Part shown: piece by piece, positions 25,427 to 33,887 of the stretch
Layout: every line of letters starts with the position of its first letter
Numbering within the stretch: position 1 is the stretch's first letter
Assembly: GCF_000772935.1 (NCBI RefSeq)
Contig: NZ_JPVR01000053.1
Coordinates: 1-51,239 of the forward strand
Source: Lysinibacillus boronitolerans JCM 21713 = 10a = NBRC 103108
GTDB taxonomy: Bacteria > Bacillota > Bacilli > Bacillales_A > Planococcaceae
Direction: 5' to 3'
DNA: 51,239 nucleotides
The notes under the pieces: model-generated
Seen by the model: the letters and a program-made list of their open reading frames with translations, nothing else
Database searches by the model: none
What the model was told of the DNA's origin: nothing
Made by a program: the position numbers and the translations under genes

Positions 25427-26307
25427 GCCTTTTTCGCCACCTCCATGAAAATTTCTTCCAAAGATGCTGTCTGTCGCTCTACCTTTCTAATTGTATACGG
25501 ACATTCACTTAATCGTTGAAGCAACTTCTTCATCGTTGGCTCCTCATTCACTATCTCAATATAGACATAACAACCGATTACATGATTAGATGGATTTGCA
25601 AAAAGCTTAGCCTCTTCTTCACTACCAAACTCAATGACATAATTTTGCTTATCAAAACGTTGCCTTACCTCACGTAATGTTCCCTGTTCTACGAGTTTTC
25701 CATTTTGCAAGAATAATAGTTGGTCTGTCATTTCTTCAGCATCATTTAAGATATGTGTTGAGTATAAAATAGTCGTCTCTTGCTGTAGTCCTTTTAATAA
25801 ATCAAGTACTTCTCTACGGCCAACTGGATCTAATGCTGAAACAGGTTCGTCTAATAGCAGTAATTTAGGCTTATGCACTATTGCTTGGGAAATACCAAGT
25901 CGTTGCTTCATCCCACCAGAAAAAGAGCCAATTTTTTTATATTGGGCGGTCCCCAACCCTACGAATTCTAGGGTTTTTTGTGCTTCTAATTTAGCCTTTT
26001 TGGCTGCTACACCATTCAGCTTTGCAGCCATTTCTGTAAACTCTAGCGCAGTTAGCCAAGGATGAAACTGTGGATATTGCGGTAAAAAACCTATATTCGC
26101 ATGTAAATCATTACCTAGCATCTTTACACTTCCAGCAGTCGGTCTTAAGAGCCCCGTTAACATAGATAAAGTGGTTGTCTTGCCAGCTCCATTTGGACCG
26201 ATTAAAGCTGTAGAAGTTTTTTCCTCCAAGTTGAAATGAATATCATCTACAACTTTGTGCTGTGCAAATTGCTTGGTCAAACCTGTAACTTGAAGTAAAG
26301 TTGTCAT
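25423..26307 (-). CDS. yxlF: ABC transporter ATP-binding protein, YxlF-like
   Basis: 294 aa (B. subtilis YxlF 295). Walker A GPNGAGKTT, signature FSGGMKQRLGISQAI, Walker B LLLLDEPVSALDPVGRRE, switch His in YSTHILNDAEEM. An extra 80-residue C-terminal domain is typical of drug and peptide exporters of this class. It overlaps the small yxlE-like gene upstream and the permease gene downstream by 4 nt each. Confidence 0.82.
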   Translation of the reverse strand: MTTLLQVTGLTKQFAQHKVVDDIHFNLEEKTSTALIGPNGAGKTTTLSMLTGLLRPTAGSVKMLGNDLHANIGFLPQYPQFHPWLTALEFTEMAAKLNGVAAKKAKLEAQKTLEFVGLGTAQYKKIGSFSGGMKQRLGISQAIVHKPKLLLLDEPVSALDPVGRREVLDLLKGLQQETTILYSTHILNDAEEMTDQLLFLQNGKLVEQGTLREVRQRFDKQNYVIEFGSEEEAKLFANPSNHVIGCYVYIEIVNEEPTMKKLLQRLSECPYTIRKVERQTASLEEIFMEVAKKA

Positions 26308-26507
26308 GACTGCTTTCTCCCCACTATAAAGTACGCAATTGACCCTAATAGATTAGCAAAGATAATGATAAATACCCAAAGAATTTTAGGCCCGTTTGTT
26401 GCATGAATTTTACGTAAATCAATAAGTGCTACGATCATCAAAATAATTTGAACGATGATGAGCGGTGCTATAACTGCCCATGGAACTTTTGCTAATTCCT
26501 CCATCAT
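26304..26507 (-). CDS. yxlE: Small PLDc_N-type membrane protein, YxlE-like
   Basis: 67 aa from ATG 26507 (GAGGTG 6 nt upstream; an in-frame GTG at 26516 lies within that site). Two hydrophobic helices (IIVQIILMIVALIDL and LWVFIIIFANLLGSIAYFIVG) with the phospholipase D nuclease N-terminal motif (GPKILW; LGSIAYFIVGRK). B. subtilis YxlE has the same fold and position and acts negatively on SigY. Here no sigY, yxlC or yxlD precedes it. Confidence 0.78.
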   Translation of the reverse strand: MMEELAKVPWAVIAPLIIVQIILMIVALIDLRKIHATNGPKILWVFIIIFANLLGSIAYFIVGRKQS

Positions 26508-26524
26508 ACAGATCACCTCATTAT

Positions 26525-26573
26525 TTGTTATACACTAACTATAACAACTTTGTTCTAATATGTATAGAACAAA
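26525..26573 (-). promoter_or_regulatory. Two tandem inverted-repeat operators upstream of the yxlEFG-like operon
   Basis: Site 1: TTGTTATA-N7-TATAACAA (26525-26547). Site 2: TTTGTTCTA-N7-TAGAACAAA (26549-26573). Site 1 has the same arms and spacing as the repeat upstream of the YtrA-type GntR gene near 45.2 kb. Confidence 0.75.
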
Positions 26574-26588
26574 ATATCTCCTATACCT

Positions 26589-26618
26589 AAAAAAAGATGT
26601 ACCTCAATGAGTACATCT
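26589..26618 (-). terminator. Terminator after the phosphatase gene
   Basis: On the minus strand AGATGTAC-N8-GTACATCT (26595-26602 with 26611-26618) followed by TTTTTTAGG. Ends the sugar kinase/phosphatase operon. Confidence 0.88.
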
Positions 26619-26624
26619 TCTCTA

Positions 26625-27056
26625 TTACTTATAAAGTTTTTGCAGAGCATCTTCCATTTTAGGGCGTATTGTTACCTCTGGACGAGCTTTTTTGACAGCT
26701 GCCTCTGCTGCCTCTAATGATTCAGCCATTCCCAACTCCATTAATATAGCGGTAGCTGCAACGCCTGCACGTCCCCCACCACTTCCACAGTGAACATATA
26801 CTTTCTGCCCTGTCTCATAGGCCATAGCAACTTCTTGCGCAACTCGTTGGATGGATGATGCTACCTCACTATCTTCATCTGCTATAGGCATATGTTTATA
26901 AGAATAAGGAACTGTCTCCTGGTCTTGAGGGGATAGCCCTTGAACACGAACATCTATCACAACATCAACCGATTCTTGTATAAATGCAGCCTCTGCATCT
27001 TTTGCACCGCCAAAGAACAGTTGATCCTTTACTAAAACATCGTAGTCTTTCCCCAT
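26625..27056 (-). CDS. Dual-specificity/tyrosine phosphatase-like protein
   Basis: 143 aa from ATG 27056; a GTG at 27065 is the alternative start, both near GAGG. The P-loop VHCGSGGGRAG carries the Cys-x5-Arg signature of cysteine phosphatases, preceded by a candidate general-acid Asp in PIADEDSEV. N-terminal LFFGGAKDAEAA and VDVVIDVR fit dual-specificity phosphatases. It starts 20 nt after a PfkB-family sugar kinase and is co-transcribed. The substrate could be a phosphoprotein, a sugar phosphate or an inositol-type compound; not resolved. Confidence 0.75.
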   Translation of the reverse strand: MGKDYDVLVKDQLFFGGAKDAEAAFIQESVDVVIDVRVQGLSPQDQETVPYSYKHMPIADEDSEVASSIQRVAQEVAMAYETGQKVYVHCGSGGGRAGVAATAILMELGMAESLEAAEAAVKKARPEVTIRPKMEDALQKLYK

Positions 27057-27076
27057 ATTCTCCACGCCTCACATGT

Positions 27077-28024
27077 TTATTTTAGTAAATGCTTAATATC
27101 CTCATAATATGGTAGTGCCGTTAAAGCACCTGCTTTTGTTGCGGCAAAAGCGCCTAATTTGTTGCCAAAGCTTGTACAACGCACTAGTTCTTCTTTTGTT
27201 GTAGGTAAGCCATTGTAATGGACATCACGTAGGACACCTGCCATAAATGCATCTCCCGCACCTGTTGTATCCACAGGCACTACTTTCTCAGTCGGTACAT
27301 GGATAACCTCACCATTAAGAACGGCATAAGTACCATTCTCTCCTACGGTGATTAAAATAATAGGCACCAAATAGCTATTTAATTGCTCGATCCCTTCTTC
27401 TAAGCTACTTGTCTCTGTCAGGAAGAATAACTCATCATCCGTCACCTTTAAAATATCGACATCCTCGAAAAATGATGTAATCGTTTCTCGACAAATTTCT
27501 TCACTGCTCCAACGTAATGGGCGAATATTTGCATCCATTGCAATAATTGCCCCCTTGTCCTTAGCCATTTCTACTGCTGCTCGTGTTGTAGCAAGGGCTG
27601 TTGGATGGAACATCGTGCCTGAACACACCGTTAAAGCAGATGCATGCTTAAAGGCTGCTTCATTTAGCTGTGATGGTTCAACTTGTAAATCGGGTGTTTC
27701 ATCAACGTAATCCTTAAAAATTCGTTCACATGCTTCTGTTAGATGCACATATACACCACTCACACGTTTTGCTGGATCAAATACGGCATAATCCAGTTTT
27801 ACACCCTCTTGGGCAAGCCCATCTCGTACAAATTGCGAGCCCTCGTCATCCCCTGTAATTGTAATCAACGCTGAAGGCGCACCAATGCGGCTAATACCCG
27901 CTGCAACATTGACCGTTGCGCCACCCATATATTTAGTAAAAGATGTGTTTGTTACATCATCAGCAATATAGTCAATAAAAGCATCTCCATAGACTAATAT
28001 AAAATCCTTCTCTTGCTTTGTCAT
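27077..28024 (-). CDS. PfkB family carbohydrate kinase (fructokinase-like)
   Basis: 315 aa ribokinase-fold kinase. N-terminal signature region MGGATVNVAAGISRIG, the lid segment, DANIRPLRW, and the C-terminal PfkB signature VDTTGAGDAFMAGVL with catalytic Asp. It phosphorylates a sugar or sugar derivative with ATP. No sugar transporter or regulator lies beside it; its operon partner is a phosphatase-like protein. The exact sugar cannot be assigned. Confidence 0.85.
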   Translation of the reverse strand: MTKQEKDFILVYGDAFIDYIADDVTNTSFTKYMGGATVNVAAGISRIGAPSALITITGDDEGSQFVRDGLAQEGVKLDYAVFDPAKRVSGVYVHLTEACERIFKDYVDETPDLQVEPSQLNEAAFKHASALTVCSGTMFHPTALATTRAAVEMAKDKGAIIAMDANIRPLRWSSEEICRETITSFFEDVDILKVTDDELFFLTETSSLEEGIEQLNSYLVPIILITVGENGTYAVLNGEVIHVPTEKVVPVDTTGAGDAFMAGVLRDVHYNGLPTTKEELVRCTSFGNKLGAFAATKAGALTALPYYEDIKHLLK

Positions 28025-28124
28025 GATAGTCCTCCTGAAAGTCTAGTCATTATAGATTAACACGAAAATTGTCATTCTATAAAGGTTTTTACTTTTGGCA
28101 TTTATTCATAAGGGGATGGATAGC

Positions 28125-28152
28125 TTGAGTCATCCCCTATCTTTGTTATACT
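28125..28152 (+). promoter_or_regulatory. Putative SigA promoter for the GNAT-EamA genes
   Basis: TTGAGT (28125-28130), 16 bp, TATACT (28147-28152), 28 nt before the ATG. A small palindrome, AGGGGATG/CATCCCCT (28111-28138), overlaps the -35. Confidence 0.45.
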
Positions 28153-28180
28153 TGCCTATAGAAAGGTAGGGATTATCAAA

Positions 28181-28744
28181 ATGAGTATTACAATTCGACA
28201 AGCGCAACCACAGGATGCCCATGCCGTTGTGCCTCTAATTATCGATGCCATTGGCGATATTGCTAATCGCTTAACTGGCGAGCATTCAGCGGAGGCTGTT
28301 ATGCAAGAACTGACTGTTCTTTTTCAACGAGAAGACAATCGACATTCTTATTTAAATACTTTTGTCGCTACTGAAAATGAACAGATTTTAGGAATTCTCG
28401 TTTATTATCACGGCGCACAAGCCGTTCACATGGATGCTAACCTTGTTAAATGGCTTGATGCAAAAAATGCACCATCCGTTGTTATTGATCGAGAAGCACA
28501 TGAAGATGAGGCTTACATTGATACAGTTTGCGTTGCACCAGCTGCACGTGGTAAAGGAATCGGAACATTGCTTTTACAATTTGCTGAAGAGCTGACAAAG
28601 CAGCGTGGCTATACAAAATTATCATTAAATGTCGAAACCCAAAAAGAAGATGCTCGCCGTCTTTATGAAAGACTAGGCTTTGTTATTACAGAGCCTTGGT
28701 CAATAATTGATGAGCCTTTTTACCATATGGTTAAACAGTTTTAG
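28181..28744 (+). CDS. GNAT family N-acetyltransferase
   Basis: 187 aa. GNAT fold: opening SITIRQAQPQDAHAVVPLI, the strand AYIDTVCVAPAARGKGIGTLLL (acetyl-CoA loop with R-G-K-G-I-G), and NVETQKEDARRLYERLGFV. The long version with an insert between strands 3 and 4 is common in bacilli. Followed 23 nt later by an EamA transporter on the same strand. Substrate unknown. Confidence 0.85.
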   Translation: MSITIRQAQPQDAHAVVPLIIDAIGDIANRLTGEHSAEAVMQELTVLFQREDNRHSYLNTFVATENEQILGILVYYHGAQAVHMDANLVKWLDAKNAPSVVIDREAHEDEAYIDTVCVAPAARGKGIGTLLLQFAEELTKQRGYTKLSLNVETQKEDARRLYERLGFVITEPWSIIDEPFYHMVKQF

Positions 28745-28767
28745 GAAGTGAAGTGAATAACTAATAT

Positions 28768-29682
28768 ATGAAAAACAATTTGCTTTACCCTCTTTTGATT
28801 GTCATTGCATCTAGTAGTTACGGGATCTTGTCGACTATTGTGAAAGTAGCTATGCAGCATGGCTTTACATCAGCGGAGGCTGTATCAAGCCAGTATATTA
28901 TTGGCTTTATACTCGTAATATCGATCTTTATTTTTACAGACAGAAAATTACCAAGACCGTCCAAGAAGGGCTTACTTATTTTAATATGTGCGGGAATTTT
29001 TACTGGGACGACAGGTATCGTGTACGGAGAATCTTTGAAGTATCTTCCTGCTTCTCTTGCAGTTGTCATGTTATTCCAATTTACATGGATTGGTTTACTA
29101 ATTGATTGTGCCCTCCATAAAAGATTACCAAGTAGGCCTGAAGTAATTTCAATCGTCATCTTATTTATAGGAACGATTCTAGCTGCTGGTGTATTAAATG
29201 TAGATTTAAGTGACATCCCTATTCAAGGGTGGCTATTCGGTTTTACAGCAGCCGTTACTTTTGCATGTTTTATTCAATTTAATTCTCGACCTGTCGAGGG
29301 TGTTACTACCACATCAAGGGTATTAATCGTTTCCTCTGTAGCCCTTATTATGATCAGTATTTTCCTAAGCCCTGAGGTTATTTGGAACGGCAAACTATTC
29401 CTGCAAGGCCTGTGGAAATATGGACTAGCACTAGGTCTCTTCGGTATCATTTTACCGATTTATCTATTTTCGATTGCTATTCCTAAAATCGGTGGTGCGC
29501 TTGCTTCTATTTTAAGCGCCATCGAATTACCAGTGGCCGTTACTGTTTCTGTTATTGTATTGCATGAACCTTTAACTTTCGTACAAATTATCGGGATTGT
29601 TCTGGTGATTGCTGGCATGATGCTGCCAACCATTGTTGCACAGCGTCAACAAAAAGATAGCCTATCAGAAGCACATTCATAA
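28768..29682 (+). CDS. EamA (DMT superfamily) transporter
   Basis: 304 aa with ten membrane helices in two EamA repeats; GESLKYLPASLAVVMLFQFTWIGLL ends repeat 1 and GGALASILSAIELPVAVTVSVIVLHEPLTFVQIIGIVLVIAG ends repeat 2. Probable metabolite or drug exporter. Only a weak ribosome binding site is visible (GAAGTGAAGTGA, 13 nt away). Ends in a strong terminator. Confidence 0.85.
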   Translation: MKNNLLYPLLIVIASSSYGILSTIVKVAMQHGFTSAEAVSSQYIIGFILVISIFIFTDRKLPRPSKKGLLILICAGIFTGTTGIVYGESLKYLPASLAVVMLFQFTWIGLLIDCALHKRLPSRPEVISIVILFIGTILAAGVLNVDLSDIPIQGWLFGFTAAVTFACFIQFNSRPVEGVTTTSRVLIVSSVALIMISIFLSPEVIWNGKLFLQGLWKYGLALGLFGIILPIYLFSIAIPKIGGALASILSAIELPVAVTVSVIVLHEPLTFVQIIGIVLVIAGMMLPTIVAQRQQKDSLSEAHS

Positions 29683-29688
29683 AACGAC

Positions 29689-29733
29689 AAAAACTCCTTA
29701 AAAATGGAAGGATTCCTTTTTAAGGAGTTTTTT
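29689..29733 (+). terminator. Terminator after the EamA gene
   Basis: 16-bp inverted repeat AAAAACTCCTTAAAAA with TTTTTAAGGAGTTTTT around a 12-nt loop, ending in a T run. Confidence 0.9.
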
Positions 29734-29880
29734 TGAACTTTATTAAAATGCCATTGCTTACCAGTATGCACTTCGTTATGATGAATGCAAATGTAATTTT
29801 TTAATAATTCTAACATTAATATTCCCCTTCGGTATTATACTGCAATATGCAAGTAACTTACTTTAAGAAAGGGGAAGTTG

Positions 29881-30987
29881 ATGAAAAAAGCCTATATTCT
29901 TGGTTTTTTCCTTATGTTAATGCTTTTTGTTTTAACTGCTTGTAACGGCAAAGATCAGCAAAAATCCACAAATGATGCAGCAAATAACGACGAGGCATCT
30001 GATGGTAAAAAAACAGAAGTAGTAGCATCGTCGCCTTCAGGCAAGCTAGTAATTTACACTGGACGTGACGAAGAAATGGTGCAAAATGTGATCGATCAGT
30101 TTAATGAAAAATATCCAGACATTGAAGTAGAATTTCTAACGATGGGTGCTCAACAAATTTTAGAACGTCTTCGTGGAGAGAAAGCCAATCCTCAAGCAGA
30201 TTTTTGGTGGGGCGGAACGCAATCAGCTCTCATTGTTGGTGCAAATGAAGACTTACTACATGCTTGGCAGCCGAGCTTTATTGACTCAATTGATGGCGCA
30301 CACAAAGATTTAGAAGGACGATGGTTCGGCGAGATGCTGTTACCAGAAGTAATTATGATTAATAGTGATTTACTAACAAAAGAAACTGGTCCACAGGACT
30401 GGGATGATTTATTAGATCCTAAATGGAAGGATCAAATTTTAATCAGAGGTGTACTTGCGTCAGGCACAATGCGTACGATTTATTCTTCGATGATTGTACG
30501 ACAAGGTGCCGATTCACCTGATAAAGGCTATGAATGGTTACTACAATTAGATGCCAATACAAAGGAGTACACACAAGACCCGAATGCTTTGTATTTAAAG
30601 CTAACACGTCAAGAAGGCAGTGTCTCTCTATGGAATCTGCAAGATATTTTGTTAAAAAAATATACGACAGATTATCCCTTTGATTATATTTATCCAAAAA
30701 GTGGAGCCCCTATTTTAGTAGATGGTGTAGCAGTTGTAAACAATGCGAAAAATCTAGAAAATGCGAAACTGTTTGTAGAGTTTTTATTTGAAAAAGAGAT
30801 GGTAACACAATTAGCTAATGATTATTATCAAATTCCTACACGTTCTGATATCGATAAAGCCTCCATGCCAGAATGGTATCAAGAATTAGATTTAAAGACT
30901 TTCGATATTGATTGGCAGCTAATGTCTGACAAAGAAGCTGAATGGATGGAATACTGGGATAACAATATTAAAGGGCGAGGTAAATAG
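29881..30987 (+). CDS. ABC importer substrate-binding lipoprotein (Fbp/AfuA-type)
   Basis: 368 aa from ATG 29881 (AAAGGGG 7 nt upstream; TTG 29878 just before). Lipobox LTAC. Family 1 extracellular binding protein of the ferric-ion/2-aminoethylphosphonate/hexose-phosphate group: KLVIYTGRDEEMVQNVIDQF, MGAQQILERLRGEKANPQADFWWGG, WDDLLDPKWKDQI, and SGAPILVDGVAVV. The paired Tyr residues of iron-binding FbpA cannot be confirmed, so an anionic organic ligand is as likely as iron. First of five genes whose last two are enzymes, suggesting that the imported compound is degraded. Confidence 0.85.
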   Translation: MKKAYILGFFLMLMLFVLTACNGKDQQKSTNDAANNDEASDGKKTEVVASSPSGKLVIYTGRDEEMVQNVIDQFNEKYPDIEVEFLTMGAQQILERLRGEKANPQADFWWGGTQSALIVGANEDLLHAWQPSFIDSIDGAHKDLEGRWFGEMLLPEVIMINSDLLTKETGPQDWDDLLDPKWKDQILIRGVLASGTMRTIYSSMIVRQGADSPDKGYEWLLQLDANTKEYTQDPNALYLKLTRQEGSVSLWNLQDILLKKYTTDYPFDYIYPKSGAPILVDGVAVVNNAKNLENAKLFVEFLFEKEMVTQLANDYYQIPTRSDIDKASMPEWYQELDLKTFDIDWQLMSDKEAEWMEYWDNNIKGRGK

Positions 30988-30994
30988 TAGAACG

Positions 30995-31028
30995 GGTAAA
31001 AATTCGGCTTATGTAGCGAATTTTTACC
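30995..31028 (+). terminator. Attenuator hairpin between binding-protein and ATPase genes
   Basis: Perfect 12-bp inverted repeat (GGTAAAAATTCG with CGAATTTTTACC). No T-run follows, so it probably protects the upstream message or only partly terminates. Confidence 0.55.
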
Positions 31029-31070
31029 TTCCTGTATCATCTAGATTCTTTGTTGGAGAGGAGTTTATGA

Positions 31071-32141
31071 TTGAGAAGTGTCAGAATCGAAAATGTCTCG
31101 AAGCAATTTGGTCAAGTGTATGGCGTGAAAGATTTAAATCTTGAAATAAAAGCTGGTGAATTTTTTACCTTTCTCGGTCCTAGCGGCTGTGGCAAAACAA
31201 CCACTTTAAGGATGCTTGCAGGCTTTTATTACCCTACTAAAGGCAAAATTCTTTTCGATGATCGAGATGTCACTCGACTTCAGCCCAATAAGCGTAATAT
31301 CGGCATGGTATTTCAAAACTATGCCCTTTTCCCCCATATGACGGTTGATGAGAATATTGCATTTGGTTTACAGGTTCGAAAATTTTCAAAGGCTGAGATT
31401 CAACACAGGGTTGATCGAATTAGAGGACAAGTGCATCTTGCTGCTTACGGCAACAGAAAAATAAATGAGCTATCTGGTGGGCAGCAGCAGCGGGTTGCTT
31501 TAGCTAGAGCACTCGTGATAGAGCCAGATATTTTACTGCTAGATGAACCTCTATCGAATCTAGATGCAAAATTGCGTGAGGAAACACGTATTGAAATCAA
31601 ACGCATCCAATCTGAGTTGGGAGTCACAACCATTTACGTTACACATGATCAAATGGAGGCCATGTCCATGTCTGATCGAATTATGGTCATGGAGGATGGA
31701 AATATTAAACAAGTTGGGACTCCTCAAGAAATTTATCATCAGCCCAAAGATCGTTTTGTGGCAAATTTTATTGGTGAAACTAATTTAATTGAAGGTTCAA
31801 TCCAAGCTATTAAAGGGGAAAATGTACAAGTACGAACAGTAAATGGACATATTTTAACTGGGCGAAAGCAACAAAGCTCTCCCTCTTTAACGCATATGAT
31901 TGGAGACAAAGTATTTATTTCTATTCGTCCAGAATCGATTCAACTTGGTACTGGTGAAAACACATTATCAGGAAAAATTACATTTGTTGAGTTTACAGGT
32001 ATTAGCGTTAATTACATTGTAGATTTTACAGCGTTCTCACTTAAAGTAATGCTTATTAATTCTTATGACCAAATCAAAAAGATTGGTGAAGATATTACAA
32101 TCCATATGGCACAAGATTCACTGTATTTTTTAGGGGAATAG
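31071..32141 (+). CDS. ABC importer ATP-binding protein (FbpC/PotA-type)
   Basis: 356 aa, TTG start at 31071 with GGAG 7 nt upstream. Walker A GPSGCGKTT, Q-loop VFQNYALFPHMTV, signature ELSGGQQQRVALARAL, Walker B ILLLDEPLSNLDAKLRE, switch VTHDQMEA. A C-terminal TOBE_2 regulatory domain (about 275-355, with FISIRPESIQLG). Energises the fused permease encoded 12 nt downstream. Confidence 0.9.
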   Translation: MRSVRIENVSKQFGQVYGVKDLNLEIKAGEFFTFLGPSGCGKTTTLRMLAGFYYPTKGKILFDDRDVTRLQPNKRNIGMVFQNYALFPHMTVDENIAFGLQVRKFSKAEIQHRVDRIRGQVHLAAYGNRKINELSGGQQQRVALARALVIEPDILLLDEPLSNLDAKLREETRIEIKRIQSELGVTTIYVTHDQMEAMSMSDRIMVMEDGNIKQVGTPQEIYHQPKDRFVANFIGETNLIEGSIQAIKGENVQVRTVNGHILTGRKQQSSPSLTHMIGDKVFISIRPESIQLGTGENTLSGKITFVEFTGISVNYIVDFTAFSLKVMLINSYDQIKKIGEDITIHMAQDSLYFLGE

Positions 32142-32153
32142 GAGGAAGCCAAT

Positions 32154-33860
32154 ATGGAGAAACAGTCTGTAAGTGCGTGGACGCGAATATTTCATGCCAA
32201 TTGGTTTGTCTATGTTTTAATTTCGCCATTATTTTTAGTGTTGTTCGCCTATGTGGTTTATCCCTTCTATCAAACCTTCATCCAAAGCTTTGCAGGTGAT
32301 GAAGCATTCTTTCATTATAAGAAATTTTTTGATATCGCTAGTCCAGCAAATTTAGAAGCTTTGTGGACCAGTATTTATATTTCATTTGTCAGTGTTATTT
32401 GCTGTGCACTTGTCGGGGTAACAATGGCCTTTTTACTAGAACGCTATAATTTCCCTGGGAGACGCATATTGTCTGTTTTAGTTTTGGTTCCAATGGCTCT
32501 TCCTCCTTTAGTGGGGGTACTGTCCTTTTCATTTTTATATGGAGATAGCGGGATTTTCCCACGAATTTTTCAGCATCTATTTGGGTTGGATCACGTGCCT
32601 TTTGCCTTGAAGGGAATATGGGGAGTCATCGTCGTTCATACATTCACAATGTATACGTACTTCTATTTAACAGCCTCTGCTGCAATTAAGGGCCTTGATC
32701 CTGCTCTTGAAGAGGCAGCTACTAGTCTGGGGGCGGGGCGTATTCGCGTATGGACAAAGGTTATTTTACCAATGCTCACACCTTCTATTGTTGCCTCATC
32801 CTTATTGGTGTTTATGATTTCTATGGCTTCTTATACTGCACCTTTGATGTTTGGTGTGGAGCGCACTATGACGATGCAAATTTATTTATCACGGACAAAT
32901 GGGAATCTTGAGATGGCTGCAACACAGTCGATGATATTATCCTTTGTATCTATCACTTTTTTAATCATTATGCGTTGGTATCAAAATCGCCGAAATTATC
33001 AAAACCTGAGTAAGGGCATTAGCGTTCATCGTTCAGAGGTATCCTCAAAAAAAGTAAAGATTCTAGCAACAATTGCCTCTTTTGCTGGCACATTAATATT
33101 GATACTGCCTATTTTAGTGTTGATATTGATCTCCTTTTCTGTGGATGGCGCTTGGAAAACGCAAATTCTCCCGACCGACTATACAATCGATCATTATATT
33201 GCCCTTTTTACGGATGAACGCACATGGCGACCAATTTGGAACTCCATTCAAATGGGTGTCATTGCAACACTGGGTAATATCATCTTCGGTGTCGCGGCTG
33301 CTTATGCTATGGTGCGCTTAAATTTTAAAGGGAAAACCTTGCTCGACATTTTGATAATGGTACCATGGGCTTTGCCAGGAACAGTTGTTGCTGTTAATTT
33401 AATTGCTGCCTTTAGTACAGAAAGTATCTTTAGTTTTAATCAAGTATTGATCGGGACATTTTGGATTTTGCCATTAGCCTACTTTATTCGACATTTACCA
33501 CTTGTTTTTCGATCAACATCCGCCTCTCTTGTACAGCTAGATCAATCGATTGAAGAGGCATCACGTGGCTTAGGGGCCAATTGGTGGTATACATTTAGAC
33601 GTATTGTCGTGCCTTTAACATTCACCGGGATTTTAGCAGGGACACTCTTAGCCCTCGTGCAAAGCTTTGGTGAATTTGTTGCATCCATTCTAATTTACAG
33701 TACATCCACTATTCCATTGTCTGTAGCGATATTCCAAAAATTATATGCATTTAAATTTGGGACCGCCTGTGCTTATGGTGTCTTACAAATTTGTTTAATT
33801 TTAGTTGTCCTTATTATTTCTGAAAAACTATCAAAAGGCAGTGCTGGTACAGCCATCTAG
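32154..33860 (+). CDS. ABC importer permease, two fused permease domains (FbpB-type)
   Basis: 568 aa; AGGAGG precedes the ATG. Two BPD_transp_1 domains in one chain, about six helices each, with two EAA loops: EEAATSLGAGRIRVWTKVILPM in the first half and EEASRGLGANWWYTFRRIVVPL in the second. Fused permeases are typical of Fbp/Fut iron and 2-aminoethylphosphonate importers. It is followed 27 nt later by the lyase gene. Confidence 0.9.
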   Translation: MEKQSVSAWTRIFHANWFVYVLISPLFLVLFAYVVYPFYQTFIQSFAGDEAFFHYKKFFDIASPANLEALWTSIYISFVSVICCALVGVTMAFLLERYNFPGRRILSVLVLVPMALPPLVGVLSFSFLYGDSGIFPRIFQHLFGLDHVPFALKGIWGVIVVHTFTMYTYFYLTASAAIKGLDPALEEAATSLGAGRIRVWTKVILPMLTPSIVASSLLVFMISMASYTAPLMFGVERTMTMQIYLSRTNGNLEMAATQSMILSFVSITFLIIMRWYQNRRNYQNLSKGISVHRSEVSSKKVKILATIASFAGTLILILPILVLILISFSVDGAWKTQILPTDYTIDHYIALFTDERTWRPIWNSIQMGVIATLGNIIFGVAAAYAMVRLNFKGKTLLDILIMVPWALPGTVVAVNLIAAFSTESIFSFNQVLIGTFWILPLAYFIRHLPLVFRSTSASLVQLDQSIEEASRGLGANWWYTFRRIVVPLTFTGILAGTLLALVQSFGEFVASILIYSTSTIPLSVAIFQKLYAFKFGTACAYGVLQICLILVVLIISEKLSKGSAGTAI

Positions 33861-33887
33861 CTGCCAATCTATTAGGGGGCCATGACA

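Noticed and set aside
28111..28138. Rho-independent terminator between the sugar kinase and GNAT genes.
   Set aside because: No T-run on either strand, and it overlaps a good promoter.
28142..28165. A TTTGTTATA half-site before the GNAT gene, like the GntR operator.
   Set aside because: The second arm is missing (TATAGAAAG at the wrong spacing), and the bases are explained by the -10 TATACT.
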